Below, one piece after another: positions 36,101 through 45,214 of a stretch of 64,000 nt of DNA. This stretch comes from Chitinophaga pinensis DSM 2588 (GTDB lineage Bacteria; Bacteroidota; Bacteroidia; Chitinophagales; Chitinophagaceae), in NCBI RefSeq assembly GCF_000024005.1, contig NC_013132.1, forward strand, positions 7,496,001-7,560,000, in the 5' to 3' direction. Numbering within the stretch: position 1 is the first letter of the stretch; each line of letters begins with the position of its first letter. The position numbers and the translations under genes are program-made. The notes below the pieces were generated by a model. That model ran no database searches, was not told the origin of the DNA, and saw only the letters and a list, made by a program, of their open reading frames with translations.

Positions 36101-37954
36101 TACAGACAGGAAACAGATGATGTGACCTTTTCTGTAAGATCAGAGAATAAAGGCAAGAACCTCTTTGCGGAAGGACTGATTGGTGTGTCCGAAACCAATA
36201 ACAGACTGGAAGCCAACGTAGAACTGAACGGTACCTCCCTCAGTATGCTGGACCGTTTTGTAAACGAATATGTGACGGATCTGAAAGGCAATGTGAGCGG
36301 AAAACTGTCTGTCGCCGGTACGACCAAAGTACCGTCCGTACGGGGAAATCTGCGTATCGACAGTGTGGGAGTCAGGGTATTGTACCTGGGAACCCGTTAT
36401 ACGATTCCGCGACTGAATGTAAATGTGGACGACAATCTGATTGAATTCGGTAATTTCTCTATTATCGATAAGAATAACAGCAGGGCAAGTGCCAGCGGTT
36501 ACATCTCTCATGATCATTTCAATAACCTGAACTTCGACTTCGATGTAACTGCCCGCAACTTTGTATTCCTGAATACCGGGGCTGCTGACAGCGACCTGTT
36601 CTATGGTGATGTGATCTCGGATGGTAAAGTCTATTTCTCCGGTCCGCTGAATGATCTTCAATTACGCATACAGGCCCGACCGGGCAAAGGCACTCACTTC
36701 TATCTGCCATTGTCTGATAGTAAGGATATCGGTCGTTCAGACTATATCACCTTTAAAAGCTATGGTACAGAACTGAAGGAAGAAAAGAAAAAGAAGAAAG
36801 ACAATGTGCGGCTGAATGTGAAACTGGATATTTCGGCTACGCCGGATGCACAGATCGATGTGATCATGGATGCTGCTTCCGGTGATATGATCTCTGCAAA
36901 TGGTAACGGTAACTTACAGATCATGGTAAATACCGAAGGAGATTTCAATATGTTCGGGAACTACGAGATCGTCTCCGGATCTTACAACTTCACCCTGCAA
37001 AGATTGACCAGCTGGAAATTTGACATTGATAAAAGCAGTACGATCACCTGGAACGGCGACCCTAATGAAGCGAAAGTAGACGTTCATGCCAAATACACCC
37101 TGCCTAAAGTCAGTCTGTATAACCTGGTAGGAACCGCCTCTACTGCAAGCGACAAGCTGGCTACCCGTACCGAAAGAGTGGATATCCTGATCAACCTGCG
37201 TAATGAGCTGATGAAACCGGATATCACTTATGAGATCAATCTCCCTGAAGTAGGTTCCCTGGCTTATGAAAGTGGTGTAGCTGCCAAGCTCCGTGAGGTG
37301 AATCAGGACCAGAACAAAGCCCTGCAACAGATGGCGGGCCTCCTGTTGTTCAACCAGTTCCTGCCGGAAGATCCAAACTCCGCTGGTGGTGCAAACGTGG
37401 CAACTACCGGTAAGAACAGTGTGGGACAGGCATTAAGTGCACAGGCCTCCGCCATCCTTAATAATATTACCGGTGTACTGCTGAAAAACAGTGGTATTGG
37501 TATCAACGTAAATTATCGTGCCTATAACATTGGTAACCAGGACAATGCTTCTCTGGATCGGAACCAGGTAAGCGCTGGTGTAACCAGTAACCTGTATAAC
37601 AACAGGATCAGATTATATGTGGGTGGTGACTATGACTGGGGTAAAGCGAATACCTCTGCGAATGCGAACCGTTTCGCAGGTGACTTCCGGGCAGAGTACC
37701 TGCTCACACCGGAAGGACGCGTACGTATCAATGCCTTCAGTAAATCGGATTATGACGTCTATAACCTGGTAAACCGTAACAAAGCGGGTCTGGGTATCTC
37801 TTATGTACGTGAGTATAACAAGTTCTCTGAGCTGTTCAACGAACGGAACAGACGTCGTATGCTGGACTCTATGCGCAGAGCAGAGGCAGCGAGACTGGAA
37901 GAGAAGGAACGGGAAGACAGAAGGGAAGACTCGTTGAAGAGAATTAGGAATTAG
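33122..37954 (+). CDS. tamB: TamB-like translocation/assembly module protein (DUF490)
   Basis: A 1,594-residue frame from TTG 33170, or about 1,610 from ATT 33122. It has an N-terminal membrane anchor (TVILLSLLGLVILISVLVN), a very long beta-helical body of repeats, and the C-terminal TamB (DUF490) domain, recognisable near GKVYFSGPLNDLQLRIQARP and DVHAKYTLPKVSLYNLVG. TamB spans the periplasm and moves lipids or helps outer-membrane protein assembly. No tamA lies next to it here. I use 33122 because the positively charged segment (KSRSLKKVRK) before the helix is conserved in the duplicated copy; ATT is unusual and 33170 is the fallback. The gene ends in a heptamer repeat that encodes its last codons. 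Confidence 0.88.
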   Translation: MKSRSLKKVRKILTVILLSLLGLVILISVLVNIPVVQNFLVHEATSRLSQQLKTKVEIEHVNIRLFNSLRLEGTLIEDRHKDTLLYARVLQLRITDWFFFQEKPVLKFIGLEDADVNLIRHRNDSLWNYQFIIDEFSAPPDTTRKKKEGSGGVSLDLRKTDLRNVRINQIDAWIGEDMRVAAKRIYVDAKNIDLNLHNIDIQELTLDKPTFIITRYPASPLRKKRPAPPAPELTDTAAIPALRWNSANWKLLVKEISIKDGTLGVDDLEDATKIEDGYFAPNHIRFNSINLSLANTSLVKDSILGDLTMSTKERCGFQVKKLTARFKMSPVEMEFSHMDLMTNRSHLRDYYTMQYADISDMNDYVNAVYMRAHIVNSKLHSDDIAYFAPILSDWKKEILLNGDARGPVSNLKANNIELQAGTTTRLLGGVELRGLPDINNTSIDFHADELLTTGADILSIAPELRNTEPLRLDRLTNIRFAGSFTGFVNDFVAYGKFQTNLGNLNSDINFKTSKDIPVYSGSLTTDAFNVGSLLGVPELTSISLSAKLNGEGFNFKTLKAAVDADVQQITLNGYSYSNIKTKGDMNRKFFNGSLTADDPNLDMDFAGTIDFNEEVPVFDFDADIRHGNLRALQLTQDSIMLQAKLALNFAGSNIDNFNGSARVYNVSLFKDQRRLEFDSLNVSTHFENNVKVLAIQGSEIGGYVKGDYSFMQLPDAFRLLLNKYYPSYFPDAPKDNIQQDFSFAFNLGQVDKLIRGFSKDISGFDNSTIAGSLNTIKGNLGIQVNVPLASYRNFHFEDLQLKSSGTFNKIDISTSIGKVSSGDRVWLQHPLILANSGRDTSYIKVDLQAGDSSSLDGFYARVVTVPEGVKVSFLNSAFTVNERQWNVTPGNEIYWSKDFLTINNLQVTRNEQSITVETNEFNPDESRFIVNLKNLNLTDVIPSQLTALRIEGFADGKIDISDPIHNLSVDANITTSELRIDNDSIGLVAFEGGYRQETDDVTFSVRSENKGKNLFAEGLIGVSETNNRLEANVELNGTSLSMLDRFVNEYVTDLKGNVSGKLSVAGTTKVPSVRGNLRIDSVGVRVLYLGTRYTIPRLNVNVDDNLIEFGNFSIIDKNNSRASASGYISHDHFNNLNFDFDVTARNFVFLNTGAADSDLFYGDVISDGKVYFSGPLNDLQLRIQARPGKGTHFYLPLSDSKDIGRSDYITFKSYGTELKEEKKKKKDNVRLNVKLDISATPDAQIDVIMDAASGDMISANGNGNLQIMVNTEGDFNMFGNYEIVSGSYNFTLQRLTSWKFDIDKSSTITWNGDPNEAKVDVHAKYTLPKVSLYNLVGTASTASDKLATRTERVDILINLRNELMKPDITYEINLPEVGSLAYESGVAAKLREVNQDQNKALQQMAGLLLFNQFLPEDPNSAGGANVATTGKNSVGQALSAQASAILNNITGVLLKNSGIGINVNYRAYNIGNQDNASLDRNQVSAGVTSNLYNNRIRLYVGGDYDWGKANTSANANRFAGDFRAEYLLTPEGRVRINAFSKSDYDVYNLVNRNKAGLGISYVREYNKFSELFNERNRRRMLDSMRRAEAARLEEKEREDRREDSLKRIRN

Positions 37955-38031
37955 GAATTAAGAATTAAGAATTAAGAATTAAGAATTAAGAATTAAGAAT
38001 TAAGAATTAAGAATTAAGAATTAAGAATTGG
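37941..38031 (+). repeat. Tandem heptamer array GAATTAA (about 12 units)
   Basis: Units start every seven bases from 37941 to 38018: two GAATTAG units then ten GAATTAA units, ending in GAATTGG. The array overlaps the last codons and stop of tamB (stop at 37952-37954). The same base motif occurs at 38201, 47128 and 47333. Confidence 0.9.
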
Positions 38032-38126
38032 AATGCCTGGGAGATCAACAAAGAGACATTAGCCAACTCCGCCAACGCTGAAGACACCTAAGCAGCACAG
38101 ATACGACCTAATATTATTATATATAT

Positions 38127-38167
38127 AAAAGGGAAGGCGCCTCTTGATAAGAGGCGCCTTTCCTTTT
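38127..38167 (+). terminator. Bidirectional terminator between tamB and ribBA
   Basis: A 19-bp stem (38127-38145 with 38149-38167, one G-U wobble) around a three-base loop, flanked by A and T runs. It lies between convergent genes and suits both strands. Confidence 0.85.
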
Positions 38168-38200
38168 GTATTAACTTTCGCAACGATCTTCGCTGCATTT

Positions 38201-38227
38201 TAATTCCTAATTCCCAATTCCTAATTG
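38201..38227 (-). repeat. Short heptamer block, inverted relative to 37941
   Basis: TAATTCC TAATTCC CAATTCC TAATTG; on the minus strand this reads as AATTAGG units like those at the start of the 37941 array. It ends three bases before the ribBA stop. Confidence 0.7.
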
Positions 38228-38230
38228 ATA

Positions 38231-39433
38231 TTACCCTTTCAGGATCTCGTGACCTAACTTATCACGTTTTGTCTTGAGATAGAATTCGTTATGCGGATTC
38301 GGATGTACTTCAATTGCTACATTTTCCACGATTTCAAGACCGTATCCATTCAGACCCGCTCTTTTACGTGGGTTATTGGTAATCAGGCGCATTTTGGAGA
38401 TGTTCATATGACGAAGGATCTGTGCTCCAACGCCATAGTCGCGTTCATCCATTTTGAAACCCAGTTCCAGGTTAGCCTGCACAGTATCGCGGCCTTCTTC
38501 CTGGAGCTTATAGGCTTTCAGTTTGTTAAGCAAACCGATACCACGACCTTCCTGGTTCATGTACAGAATCAGACCTTTTCCTTCGCGTTCTACCATTTCC
38601 ATGGCTTTGTGCAGCTGTTCGCCACAGTCACAGCGGAGGGAATGAAGGATATCGCCGGTTACGCAGGAAGAGTGGATGCGCACCAGTACGGGTTCGCCTT
38701 TCTCCCATGTACCTTTTTTCAGGGCCATATGCAGCTCACCTGAGTTAAGCTGTTTAAAAGCAACCAGTTCGAAATCACCGTATTCAGTCGGCATGTTTAC
38801 GGTTACCTGTTCCTCGATCAGGGTTTCCTTTGCGAGGCGGTATTCGATCAGGTCTTTTATGGAAACCAGTTTCAGGTTAAACTGGTCGGCTATTTCCCGC
38901 AATTCCGGGAGACGTGCCATGGAACCATCTTCGTTCATGATTTCCACCAGTACGCCGGCAGGTTCGAAACCAGCCAGTCTGGCCAGGTCGATCGTTGCTT
39001 CGGTATGGCCGGTACGGCGAAGTACGCCACCACTTTTTGCTTTCAGGGGGAAGATATGTCCTGGCTTGCCCAGTTCTTCCGGACGGGTATTAGGATCAAT
39101 CAGGGCCTGTACGGTCTTGGCGCGGTCATGTGCAGAGATGCCGGTGGTGCAGCCGTGACCCAGGAGGTCAACGGATACGGTAAAGGGAGTCTGGTGCAGG
39201 GCGGTATTATCGCGCACCATCATTTCCAGTTTCAGTTCCTCGCAACGCTCCTCCACCAGGGGGGCACATATTAAACCACGGCCGTAACGGCTCATGAAAT
39301 TGATGATCTCCGGTGTAACGTTCCTTGCTGCTGTAACAAAATCACCCTCATTCTCCCTGTCTTCATCATCTACGACTATTACCAGCTTACCATTCCTGAT
39401 ATCTTCTATGGCTGATTCTATTGTATCTAACAT
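38231..39433 (-). CDS. ribBA: Bifunctional DHBP synthase / GTP cyclohydrolase II
   Basis: A 400-residue fusion. The RibB domain is N-terminal ([12 protein letters not shown], with the acidic active site, about 22-33; [16 protein letters not shown]). The RibA domain is C-terminal ([20 protein letters not shown] with the zinc cysteines; [18 protein letters not shown]). The two activities start riboflavin synthesis from ribulose 5-phosphate and GTP. It is transcribed alone; no other rib gene or FMN riboswitch is evident. The stop lies beside a heptamer repeat block. Confidence 0.95.
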   Translation of the reverse strand: MLDTIESAIEDIRNGKLVIVVDDEDRENEGDFVTAARNVTPEIINFMSRYGRGLICAPLVEERCEELKLEMMVRDNTALHQTPFTVSVDLLGHGCTTGISAHDRAKTVQALIDPNTRPEELGKPGHIFPLKAKSGGVLRRTGHTEATIDLARLAGFEPAGVLVEIMNEDGSMARLPELREIADQFNLKLVSIKDLIEYRLAKETLIEEQVTVNMPTEYGDFELVAFKQLNSGELHMALKKGTWEKGEPVLVRIHSSCVTGDILHSLRCDCGEQLHKAMEMVEREGKGLILYMNQEGRGIGLLNKLKAYKLQEEGRDTVQANLELGFKMDERDYGVGAQILRHMNISKMRLITNNPRKRAGLNGYGLEIVENVAIEVHPNPHNEFYLKTKRDKLGHEILKG

Positions 39434-39804
39434 AGAGCTTTATTATAGATTAATGTGCAAAGTTATGCTAAAATAAGAACTGTTCACTTTCCTTTCTGGT
39501 TACCTTCAGGTAAGCCAATGCATATATTATTATATGTATATCAACCTATGATCGCTAAAACTGGATAATTTCATGACGTACGCGGCTATATTTAAGGTAT
39601 TTAAAAGTTTTCTATTCGATTTTTTAGAAATTCCAAAGCAGTTTCTTGAACAAACTCAATGAAATGGCTGTTAAAACTGGCAACTGTCCAAAATTGTATC
39701 CCTAAACCCTAATGAGATCAATCGCATAACAATTTGTTAATTTCAAGTTAAAATTCGTTAGAATTTATTCCCCAATTTTGCGTCATAAATCAAACTGCTC
39801 TTAT
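39434..39804. other. Divergent intergenic region, ribBA and Oar-like receptor
   Basis: About 370 AT-rich bases. It holds a small inverted repeat TTACCT-TC-AGGTAA (39500-39513) nearer ribBA and a promoter box at 39773-39780. I found no FMN riboswitch consensus and no small gene. Confidence 0.5.
39773..39780 (+). promoter_or_regulatory. -7-like box CAATTTTG
   Basis: One mismatch to TAnnTTTG, and followed by the same CGTCATAAA sequence as the box at 31970. It lies 24 bases upstream of the receptor ATG at 39805, so here the mRNA has a short leader. Confidence 0.45.
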
Positions 39805-42800
39805 ATGGGATTTAGAAGACTACTATTTACATTCATTGTTCTGTTTAGCACAATCACTTCGTTTGCGCAGGTAACTACCAGTAGCATGATTGGTAGAATC
39901 ACCGGCCCTTCGAAGGAGGCGTTACCCGGGGCTACCGTTGTTGTGATCCATCAGCCTTCAGGTACCAAGTACGGAACAACTACCGATGCGGAAGGTTACT
40001 ACCGTATCCCCAACATGAACGTTGGTGGTCCTTACAAAGTAACTTCTACCTTTATCGGTTACACTGAATACAATCAGGGCGATATCTTCCTCGCACTCGG
40101 TCAGCCATTCAGACTGAACATCAGCCTTGGCGAAAAAGCCCAGGATATCAAAGAAGTACAGGTAATTGGTCAAAGAAGCACTGTCTTCAATTCTAACCGT
40201 AAGGGAGCACAGACTACCCTGAACCGCACACAGGTTGAAGCCCTGCCTTCAGTAGGTAGAAACCTCACTGACTTTGTACGTTTAACGCCTCAGGCGAAAC
40301 TGACCAAAGACGGTAGCGGTAACCAGACTATATCTATCGCAGGTACCAGCAACAAGTACAACGCTACTTTCGTTGATGGTGCGGTACAGAACGATGTATT
40401 CGGTCTGGCAGAAAATGGTACCAATGGTGGTCAGATCGGTATTTCTCCGTTCAGCATTGACATCATTGACCAGTTCAATATTAACGTATCTCCGTTCGAC
40501 GTTAAACAGGGTGGTTTCGCAGGTGGCGCCATCAACGCTGTAACCAAAAGCGGTACTAATGAAATAGAAGGTTCTGCATATTACTTCGTACGTAACGAAA
40601 GCCTCGCTGGTAAGACTCCAACAAAAGACGAAAGCAAACGTACCAAACTGGCAGATTTCTCTTCCAAAACATACGGCGTACGTTTAGGTGGTCCGATCAT
40701 CAAGAATAAACTGTTCTACTTCGTCAACGCAGAATGGCAGAAAGAAAACCGTCCGCAGCCATTCGCTTATGAAACATATGCGAATGGTCGTGCTACTCCG
40801 GCTTCAAGGGGTAAGCTGGATACACTACAAACTAAATTGCGCTCAGCAGGTTACGATCCGGGCGGATATGAGACAACTGAAAATACACTGGATGGCCGCA
40901 AGTTCTTTGCAAGAATTGACTGGAACATCAACGAAAATAACAAGTTCACTATCCGTCACCAGTATACACATGGTGAGAGCGTAAGTCCTGGTAAATCCAG
41001 CGCTTCTACTATCACCTTCTCTAATAAAGGTATCTCCTTCCCTTCTACCACCAACGCTACCACTGCTGAGCTGAAAAGCCAGTTTGGTAACAGGGCGTCT
41101 AACTCCCTGCTGTTAGGTGCTAACTTCGTAAGAGACGACCGCGGTATCACCGGCGCTCCATATACTTCCGTATTCATTTCAAGAGAATCTATCAGCTTCG
41201 GTACAGAAGAGTTTTCTGCAGCTAACCTGCTGAAACAGGACGTACTGACCCTGACTGATAACCTGGAACTGTACAGAGGTAAACACACCATCTCCCTGGG
41301 GACAAGTAACGAGTTCTATAACATGACCAACGTATTTATCGGTCAGAACTTTGGTTCTTATACTTTCGCTACCCTGGATGATTTCCTCAATGACAAATCA
41401 CCAACCCAGTACAACCGTTCCTTCTCAGCTGTAGATAAAACTACCGGTGATAACACCAACGGTGCTGCTAAATTCAAAGCACTGCAACTGGGTCTGTATG
41501 CACAGGACGACTACCAGGTAAACGATCGTTTACGTTTATCACTGGGTGTTCGTGCTGACCTGCCGATGCTGCTGACTGATCCTGCTGTAAACAATGATTT
41601 CAATACCAATGTACTGCCTCAGGTAGTTGCTGCCGGTAAATGGGATATCAAAGGTGCACAGACAGGTGTTAAGCCAGACGCTAAGCTTCTGCTGTCTCCA
41701 CGCTTTGCCTTTAACTGGGACGTGAAAGGTGACCAGACTACCCAGATCCGTGGTGGCGCCGGTATCTTCACCAGCCGCATCCCTTATGTTTGGTTAGGTG
41801 GTATCTATAACAACAATGGTGTTACCCTGGGTGGTATGAGACTCGCTTACGATTCTACCAAACCAACCGGCGGTACCAACAACCCGATTCCTTTTGTATC
41901 TGATCCTTATGCGCAGCCTAGCATCACTGCTGCGCCATCAGGTAAAATTGATCTGTTTGCAAAAGATTTCAAATTCCCTCAGGTATTCAGAACCAGCATC
42001 GCTGTTGATCAGAAATTGCCTTGGGGTATGGTGGGTAGCTTAGAAGCGATCTACACCAAAAACATCAACAACGTTGTTTATTACAACCTGTCTTACATCC
42101 CTGCTGGTACGAATGTAACCGGTAGCGGTAGCGACAACCGTCCGATGTGGAAAAACGTAGGTAAACCAATTCTGGGTAACTACACTGATATCATGTATGC
42201 TGATAATACCAGCAAAGGTTATTCTTACAACCTGACTGCTCAGTTACAAAAAACCTTCTATGGTGGTTTCAGCGCAATGGCCGCTTACACTTACGGTCGT
42301 TCTAAAAGCATCAACGACGGTCAGTCTTCTCAAAACTCTTCTCAGTGGAGAGTACCAAACGTGAGAGGTCGTAACGACATCGATCTGGGTACGTCTATCT
42401 TCGACCTGGGTTCAAGAATCATTGCTTCTGTAACTTACAAGAAAGAATACCTGAAACACTTCGGTACGACTGTTACCCTGTACTACACTGGTCAGTCCGG
42501 CGAAAGATTCTCTTACGGTTACAGAGATATTCCTAACACCAACATCGTTGGCGACTACAACGGTTCCAGCAGTGATAAAGGTCTGAACCTGATCTACATC
42601 CCGAGAAGTGCATCAGAGATCAACCTCGTATCCTACCAGGCTAACGGTGCAACCGTTACTCCGGAACAACAGTGGGCTGCACTGGATGCGTTCATCAATG
42701 GTGATAAATACCTGAGCAAACACAGAGGTGAATATGCACCGAAGAATGGTCTGAGAACTCCGTTCACACACATCTTTGACCTGCACATCGCACAGGATAT

Positions 42801-43098
42801 CTACATCACCCAGAAAAATGGTAAACGTCATACATTACAGATCTCCTTCGACGTATTCAACCTGGGTAATATGATCAATAACGACTGGGGTCGCGTATAC
42901 TCTACCCGTACAGGTATGAGCTACAACAACTACGGTCTGATCGACTTCGTTGGTTTTGCAGCTAACGGAACTACTCCGACGTATAATTTTAAAGCGCCTA
43001 CCAAATACGACAACAAGACTGTTGCTCAGATCGATGATTTCGGTTTACAGTCTGCTCGTTGGCAGGGTCAGCTGGGCTTCCGCTATATCTTCAGATAA
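39805..43098 (+). CDS. Oar-like TonB-dependent outer-membrane receptor
   Basis: From ATG 39805 (MGFRRLLFTFIVLFSTITSFAQ signal peptide) the protein has 1,097 residues. A CarboxypepD_reg domain (about 24-115, GRITGPSKEALPGATVVV), a plug (VEALPSVGRNLTDFVRLTP, GGFAGGAINAVTKSGTN), and a large barrel ending GQLGFRYIFR follow; the pattern is that of Oar/OmpA-like receptors, without SusD. Its codons are unusually uniform (GGT, AAC, CTG and CGT predominate), a sign of very high expression. A strong terminator follows. The two lipoproteins downstream have their own promoter. Ligand unknown. Confidence 0.92.
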   Translation: MGFRRLLFTFIVLFSTITSFAQVTTSSMIGRITGPSKEALPGATVVVIHQPSGTKYGTTTDAEGYYRIPNMNVGGPYKVTSTFIGYTEYNQGDIFLALGQPFRLNISLGEKAQDIKEVQVIGQRSTVFNSNRKGAQTTLNRTQVEALPSVGRNLTDFVRLTPQAKLTKDGSGNQTISIAGTSNKYNATFVDGAVQNDVFGLAENGTNGGQIGISPFSIDIIDQFNINVSPFDVKQGGFAGGAINAVTKSGTNEIEGSAYYFVRNESLAGKTPTKDESKRTKLADFSSKTYGVRLGGPIIKNKLFYFVNAEWQKENRPQPFAYETYANGRATPASRGKLDTLQTKLRSAGYDPGGYETTENTLDGRKFFARIDWNINENNKFTIRHQYTHGESVSPGKSSASTITFSNKGISFPSTTNATTAELKSQFGNRASNSLLLGANFVRDDRGITGAPYTSVFISRESISFGTEEFSAANLLKQDVLTLTDNLELYRGKHTISLGTSNEFYNMTNVFIGQNFGSYTFATLDDFLNDKSPTQYNRSFSAVDKTTGDNTNGAAKFKALQLGLYAQDDYQVNDRLRLSLGVRADLPMLLTDPAVNNDFNTNVLPQVVAAGKWDIKGAQTGVKPDAKLLLSPRFAFNWDVKGDQTTQIRGGAGIFTSRIPYVWLGGIYNNNGVTLGGMRLAYDSTKPTGGTNNPIPFVSDPYAQPSITAAPSGKIDLFAKDFKFPQVFRTSIAVDQKLPWGMVGSLEAIYTKNINNVVYYNLSYIPAGTNVTGSGSDNRPMWKNVGKPILGNYTDIMYADNTSKGYSYNLTAQLQKTFYGGFSAMAAYTYGRSKSINDGQSSQNSSQWRVPNVRGRNDIDLGTSIFDLGSRIIASVTYKKEYLKHFGTTVTLYYTGQSGERFSYGYRDIPNTNIVGDYNGSSSDKGLNLIYIPRSASEINLVSYQANGATVTPEQQWAALDAFINGDKYLSKHRGEYAPKNGLRTPFTHIFDLHIAQDIYITQKNGKRHTLQISFDVFNLGNMINNDWGRVYSTRTGMSYNNYGLIDFVGFAANGTTPTYNFKAPTKYDNKTVAQIDDFGLQSARWQGQLGFRYIFR

Positions 43099-43118
43099 GC
43101 AGCGTTCAGCAAAAATAT

Positions 43119-43154
43119 AAAAAAACGTCTCGCCTATGGCGGGACGTTTTTTTT
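43119..43154 (+). terminator. Strong terminator after the Oar-like receptor
   Basis: A seven-A/eight-T flanked hairpin (43119-43134 with 43138-43154), one G-U wobble, three-base loop, followed by TTTTTTTT. Confidence 0.85.
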
Positions 43155-43258
43155 GCTACCTGCTCACACTGAACGACTTAACAAATACCCGTCAGCGTTG
43201 ACCTAAATTTAGCGGAATTGCAGGCCCACAAAGTGATACACACATTTAAAATAAGACA

Positions 43259-43266
43259 TATATTTG
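43259..43266 (+). promoter_or_regulatory. -7 promoter box TATATTTG
   Basis: Perfect TAnnTTTG match, 59 bases before the lipoprotein start at 43326. Confidence 0.5.
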
Positions 43267-43325
43267 TACCCGGATCCGTATCTTCAGATATGATCCGGCT
43301 ATTATAAATGGTTCCCTATTACTCT

Positions 43326-44186
43326 ATGAGAAAGATCCTGCTGAGCGCAGTACTCCTTACGTCATTGTTCGCATCCTGTAAAAAGGAAGACGCACCCGTT
43401 ACTGAAGATCCTATCCCTAAGGACAGGGTGTTCTTTACCCTCGACGGCGGTAATATGAGCAACTACACCATGCTGCAACTCGATGACAAACAAAGGGTTG
43501 ATTATTATATAATAGCTAATCTCGATAGAAATTACTACTTCAGACAGGACCCGATATTTGATGCAGACGGCCGTATGACCGGCATGAACACCAATACCGA
43601 AGCAGATCCCTCTGCCCTGCTGAAAACAGCCACTTTCGCGTATAACAGCAACAATAAACTGGTCATTATCAATCATATATCCCCTAGCACCTGGAACAGA
43701 CTGAGTTACGACAGCCTGGTATACAACGGTGAAGGACAACTGGCTGCCATTTATCATAGTAAACCAAACAACGAAGTCACGCCTCAATTTGCCTTTTACA
43801 GCAAGGAGACAATGGTATGGGACAGCAAAAGCAACATCATTGCCAGACACATATTGCCCTTCTCCGGCGATACAGAAGGCAAGGATACCATCAGCACCGC
43901 TACCTATACTTATGACGACGCGATCAACTTCATGATCAAACCGGCAGACCTGTTCGTAATGGACCTGAACAATGGTATCACCTGGTTATCAGCTAATAAT
44001 CCGCTTACGCAGGTTACAAGATACCCTGCAGGCGACTCTGTGGTGACCATCAACAATTTATACACTTACGACAGAGGCAACTACCCGGACTCAATCTTTC
44101 ACACCAGAAAGGCCACTCAGGGAGGCGCCGAAGTGTATAACAATACCAGCAAATTTGCCATCAAGTATAAAATTCTCGACAAATAA
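43326..44186 (+). CDS. Lipoprotein with YD-repeat-like (DUF4595-type) beta motifs, copy 1
   Basis: The start MRKILLSAVLLTSLFASC at 43326 (lipobox LFASC) is favoured over ATG 43308. The 286-residue mature-plus-signal protein contains repeated 'Y..DG.....' strands (LDDKQRVDYY, FAYNSNNKLVIINH, LVYNGEGQLAAIYH), like the YD/RHS-type repeats of DUF4595 proteins. It is probably surface-exposed. It is paralogous to the next gene, 13 bases downstream. Function unknown. Confidence 0.72.
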   Translation: MRKILLSAVLLTSLFASCKKEDAPVTEDPIPKDRVFFTLDGGNMSNYTMLQLDDKQRVDYYIIANLDRNYYFRQDPIFDADGRMTGMNTNTEADPSALLKTATFAYNSNNKLVIINHISPSTWNRLSYDSLVYNGEGQLAAIYHSKPNNEVTPQFAFYSKETMVWDSKSNIIARHILPFSGDTEGKDTISTATYTYDDAINFMIKPADLFVMDLNNGITWLSANNPLTQVTRYPAGDSVVTINNLYTYDRGNYPDSIFHTRKATQGGAEVYNNTSKFAIKYKILDK

Positions 44187-44199
44187 CTGCTCATAATAC

Positions 44200-45045
44200 A
44201 TGATTAGACTTCTACTAACTGCAGCTTTATTTATCACTTGCTTTGCTTCCTGTAAGAAGGACGACGGTCCACAGGGAGAAAGAGCTTTTTCCACCATGGA
44301 GCCTCAGAACGACCGCGGTCTGAAAACAAGTTCCTATTCCTACGACAGACGTAACAGGGTAGCGATCTTCCAGACATCAGATGTCACCGCTGAGGATTTC
44401 CATTCCGAAATGATCCGCTTTGACACCACAGGCAAGATCTCGTTTACTTATGTTTCCAGTGAATTGGGCAGCGTAGGTGCGAAGGCCAAAGAAGTGGAGT
44501 ATGACACAGAAGGCAGAGTCGGAAAAGTAATACTATTCTCTTCGTATAGTGGCCTGAAAAATGGCTATGACAGTCTCGCGTATGATAATGCCAATAAGAT
44601 CATAGGTATTTATCACTATGAAATTGACGGCGTGATCGCTCCTTACCTGCTGACACGTAAAGACCTGATGGTAAGAGATGCCAGAGGCAGGGTAACTGAT
44701 CGCCGGGAAATACCGGTGTACAGAAATACCGAAAGCACCCGCATCACGACTATCTCCTATACCTATGATGAGAAGCCGAACTATAAAGGCGCGTCTTTTA
44801 CGCACTTTATCTTCGATGCAGAAGAAAATGCCGGCTGGATGTCTGCCAACAACGCGATTACAAAAACGACACAATATCCTGATGGCTCTGTACAGACCAT
44901 CACGAATGCCTATACCTACGACGCTGATAACTTTGCCACCTCCGTGAGTCAGAACGAACAACTGACAAGAGGTGGCACAATGGTTTCCAACAAGACCACT
45001 TCATACAACCTGAAGTATACATTCTTGCTGCCAAGCGATCTGTAA
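44200..45045 (+). CDS. Lipoprotein with YD-repeat-like beta motifs, copy 2
   Basis: 281 residues. Lipoprotein signal MIRLLLTAALFITCFASC, then SYSYDRRNRVAIFQ, EYDTEGRVGKVILF, LAYDNANKIIGIYHY. Alignment with 43326 is evident in 'LTRKDLMV' versus 'YSKETMVW', 'WMSANNAITKTTQYP' versus 'WLSANNPLTQVTRYP', and 'YNLKYTF' versus 'FAIKYKI'. The pair arose by tandem duplication. Envelope role presumed; otherwise unknown. A terminator follows. Confidence 0.72.
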   Translation: MIRLLLTAALFITCFASCKKDDGPQGERAFSTMEPQNDRGLKTSSYSYDRRNRVAIFQTSDVTAEDFHSEMIRFDTTGKISFTYVSSELGSVGAKAKEVEYDTEGRVGKVILFSSYSGLKNGYDSLAYDNANKIIGIYHYEIDGVIAPYLLTRKDLMVRDARGRVTDRREIPVYRNTESTRITTISYTYDEKPNYKGASFTHFIFDAEENAGWMSANNAITKTTQYPDGSVQTITNAYTYDADNFATSVSQNEQLTRGGTMVSNKTTSYNLKYTFLLPSDL

Positions 45046-45101
45046 CTTACCACAGGTCAATATCCGCTTTAACCTGTATTAATATATTAAGACAAAGGAA
45101 G

Positions 45102-45129
45102 GCGTCCCGTCATAAGGGACGCTTTTTTT
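45102..45129 (+). terminator. Intrinsic terminator after the lipoprotein pair
   Basis: A 7-bp stem GCGTCCC/GGGACGC (45102-45108, 45116-45122), seven-base loop, seven T. Confidence 0.85.
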
Positions 45130-45214
45130 ATGCCATTAACCGTCCGTCAAAAACCATGGTATATCAACATGTTGCCAGATAAGTGCTTAATTTTTTTTCC
45201 TTATATTTATAACC

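Noticed and set aside
37941..38031. CRISPR array
   Set aside because: Repeats are seven bases, tandem, with no spacers or cas genes. It is a simple heptamer array.
39434..39804. FMN riboswitch upstream of ribBA
   Set aside because: None of the conserved blocks of the RFN element could be found on the ribBA strand.
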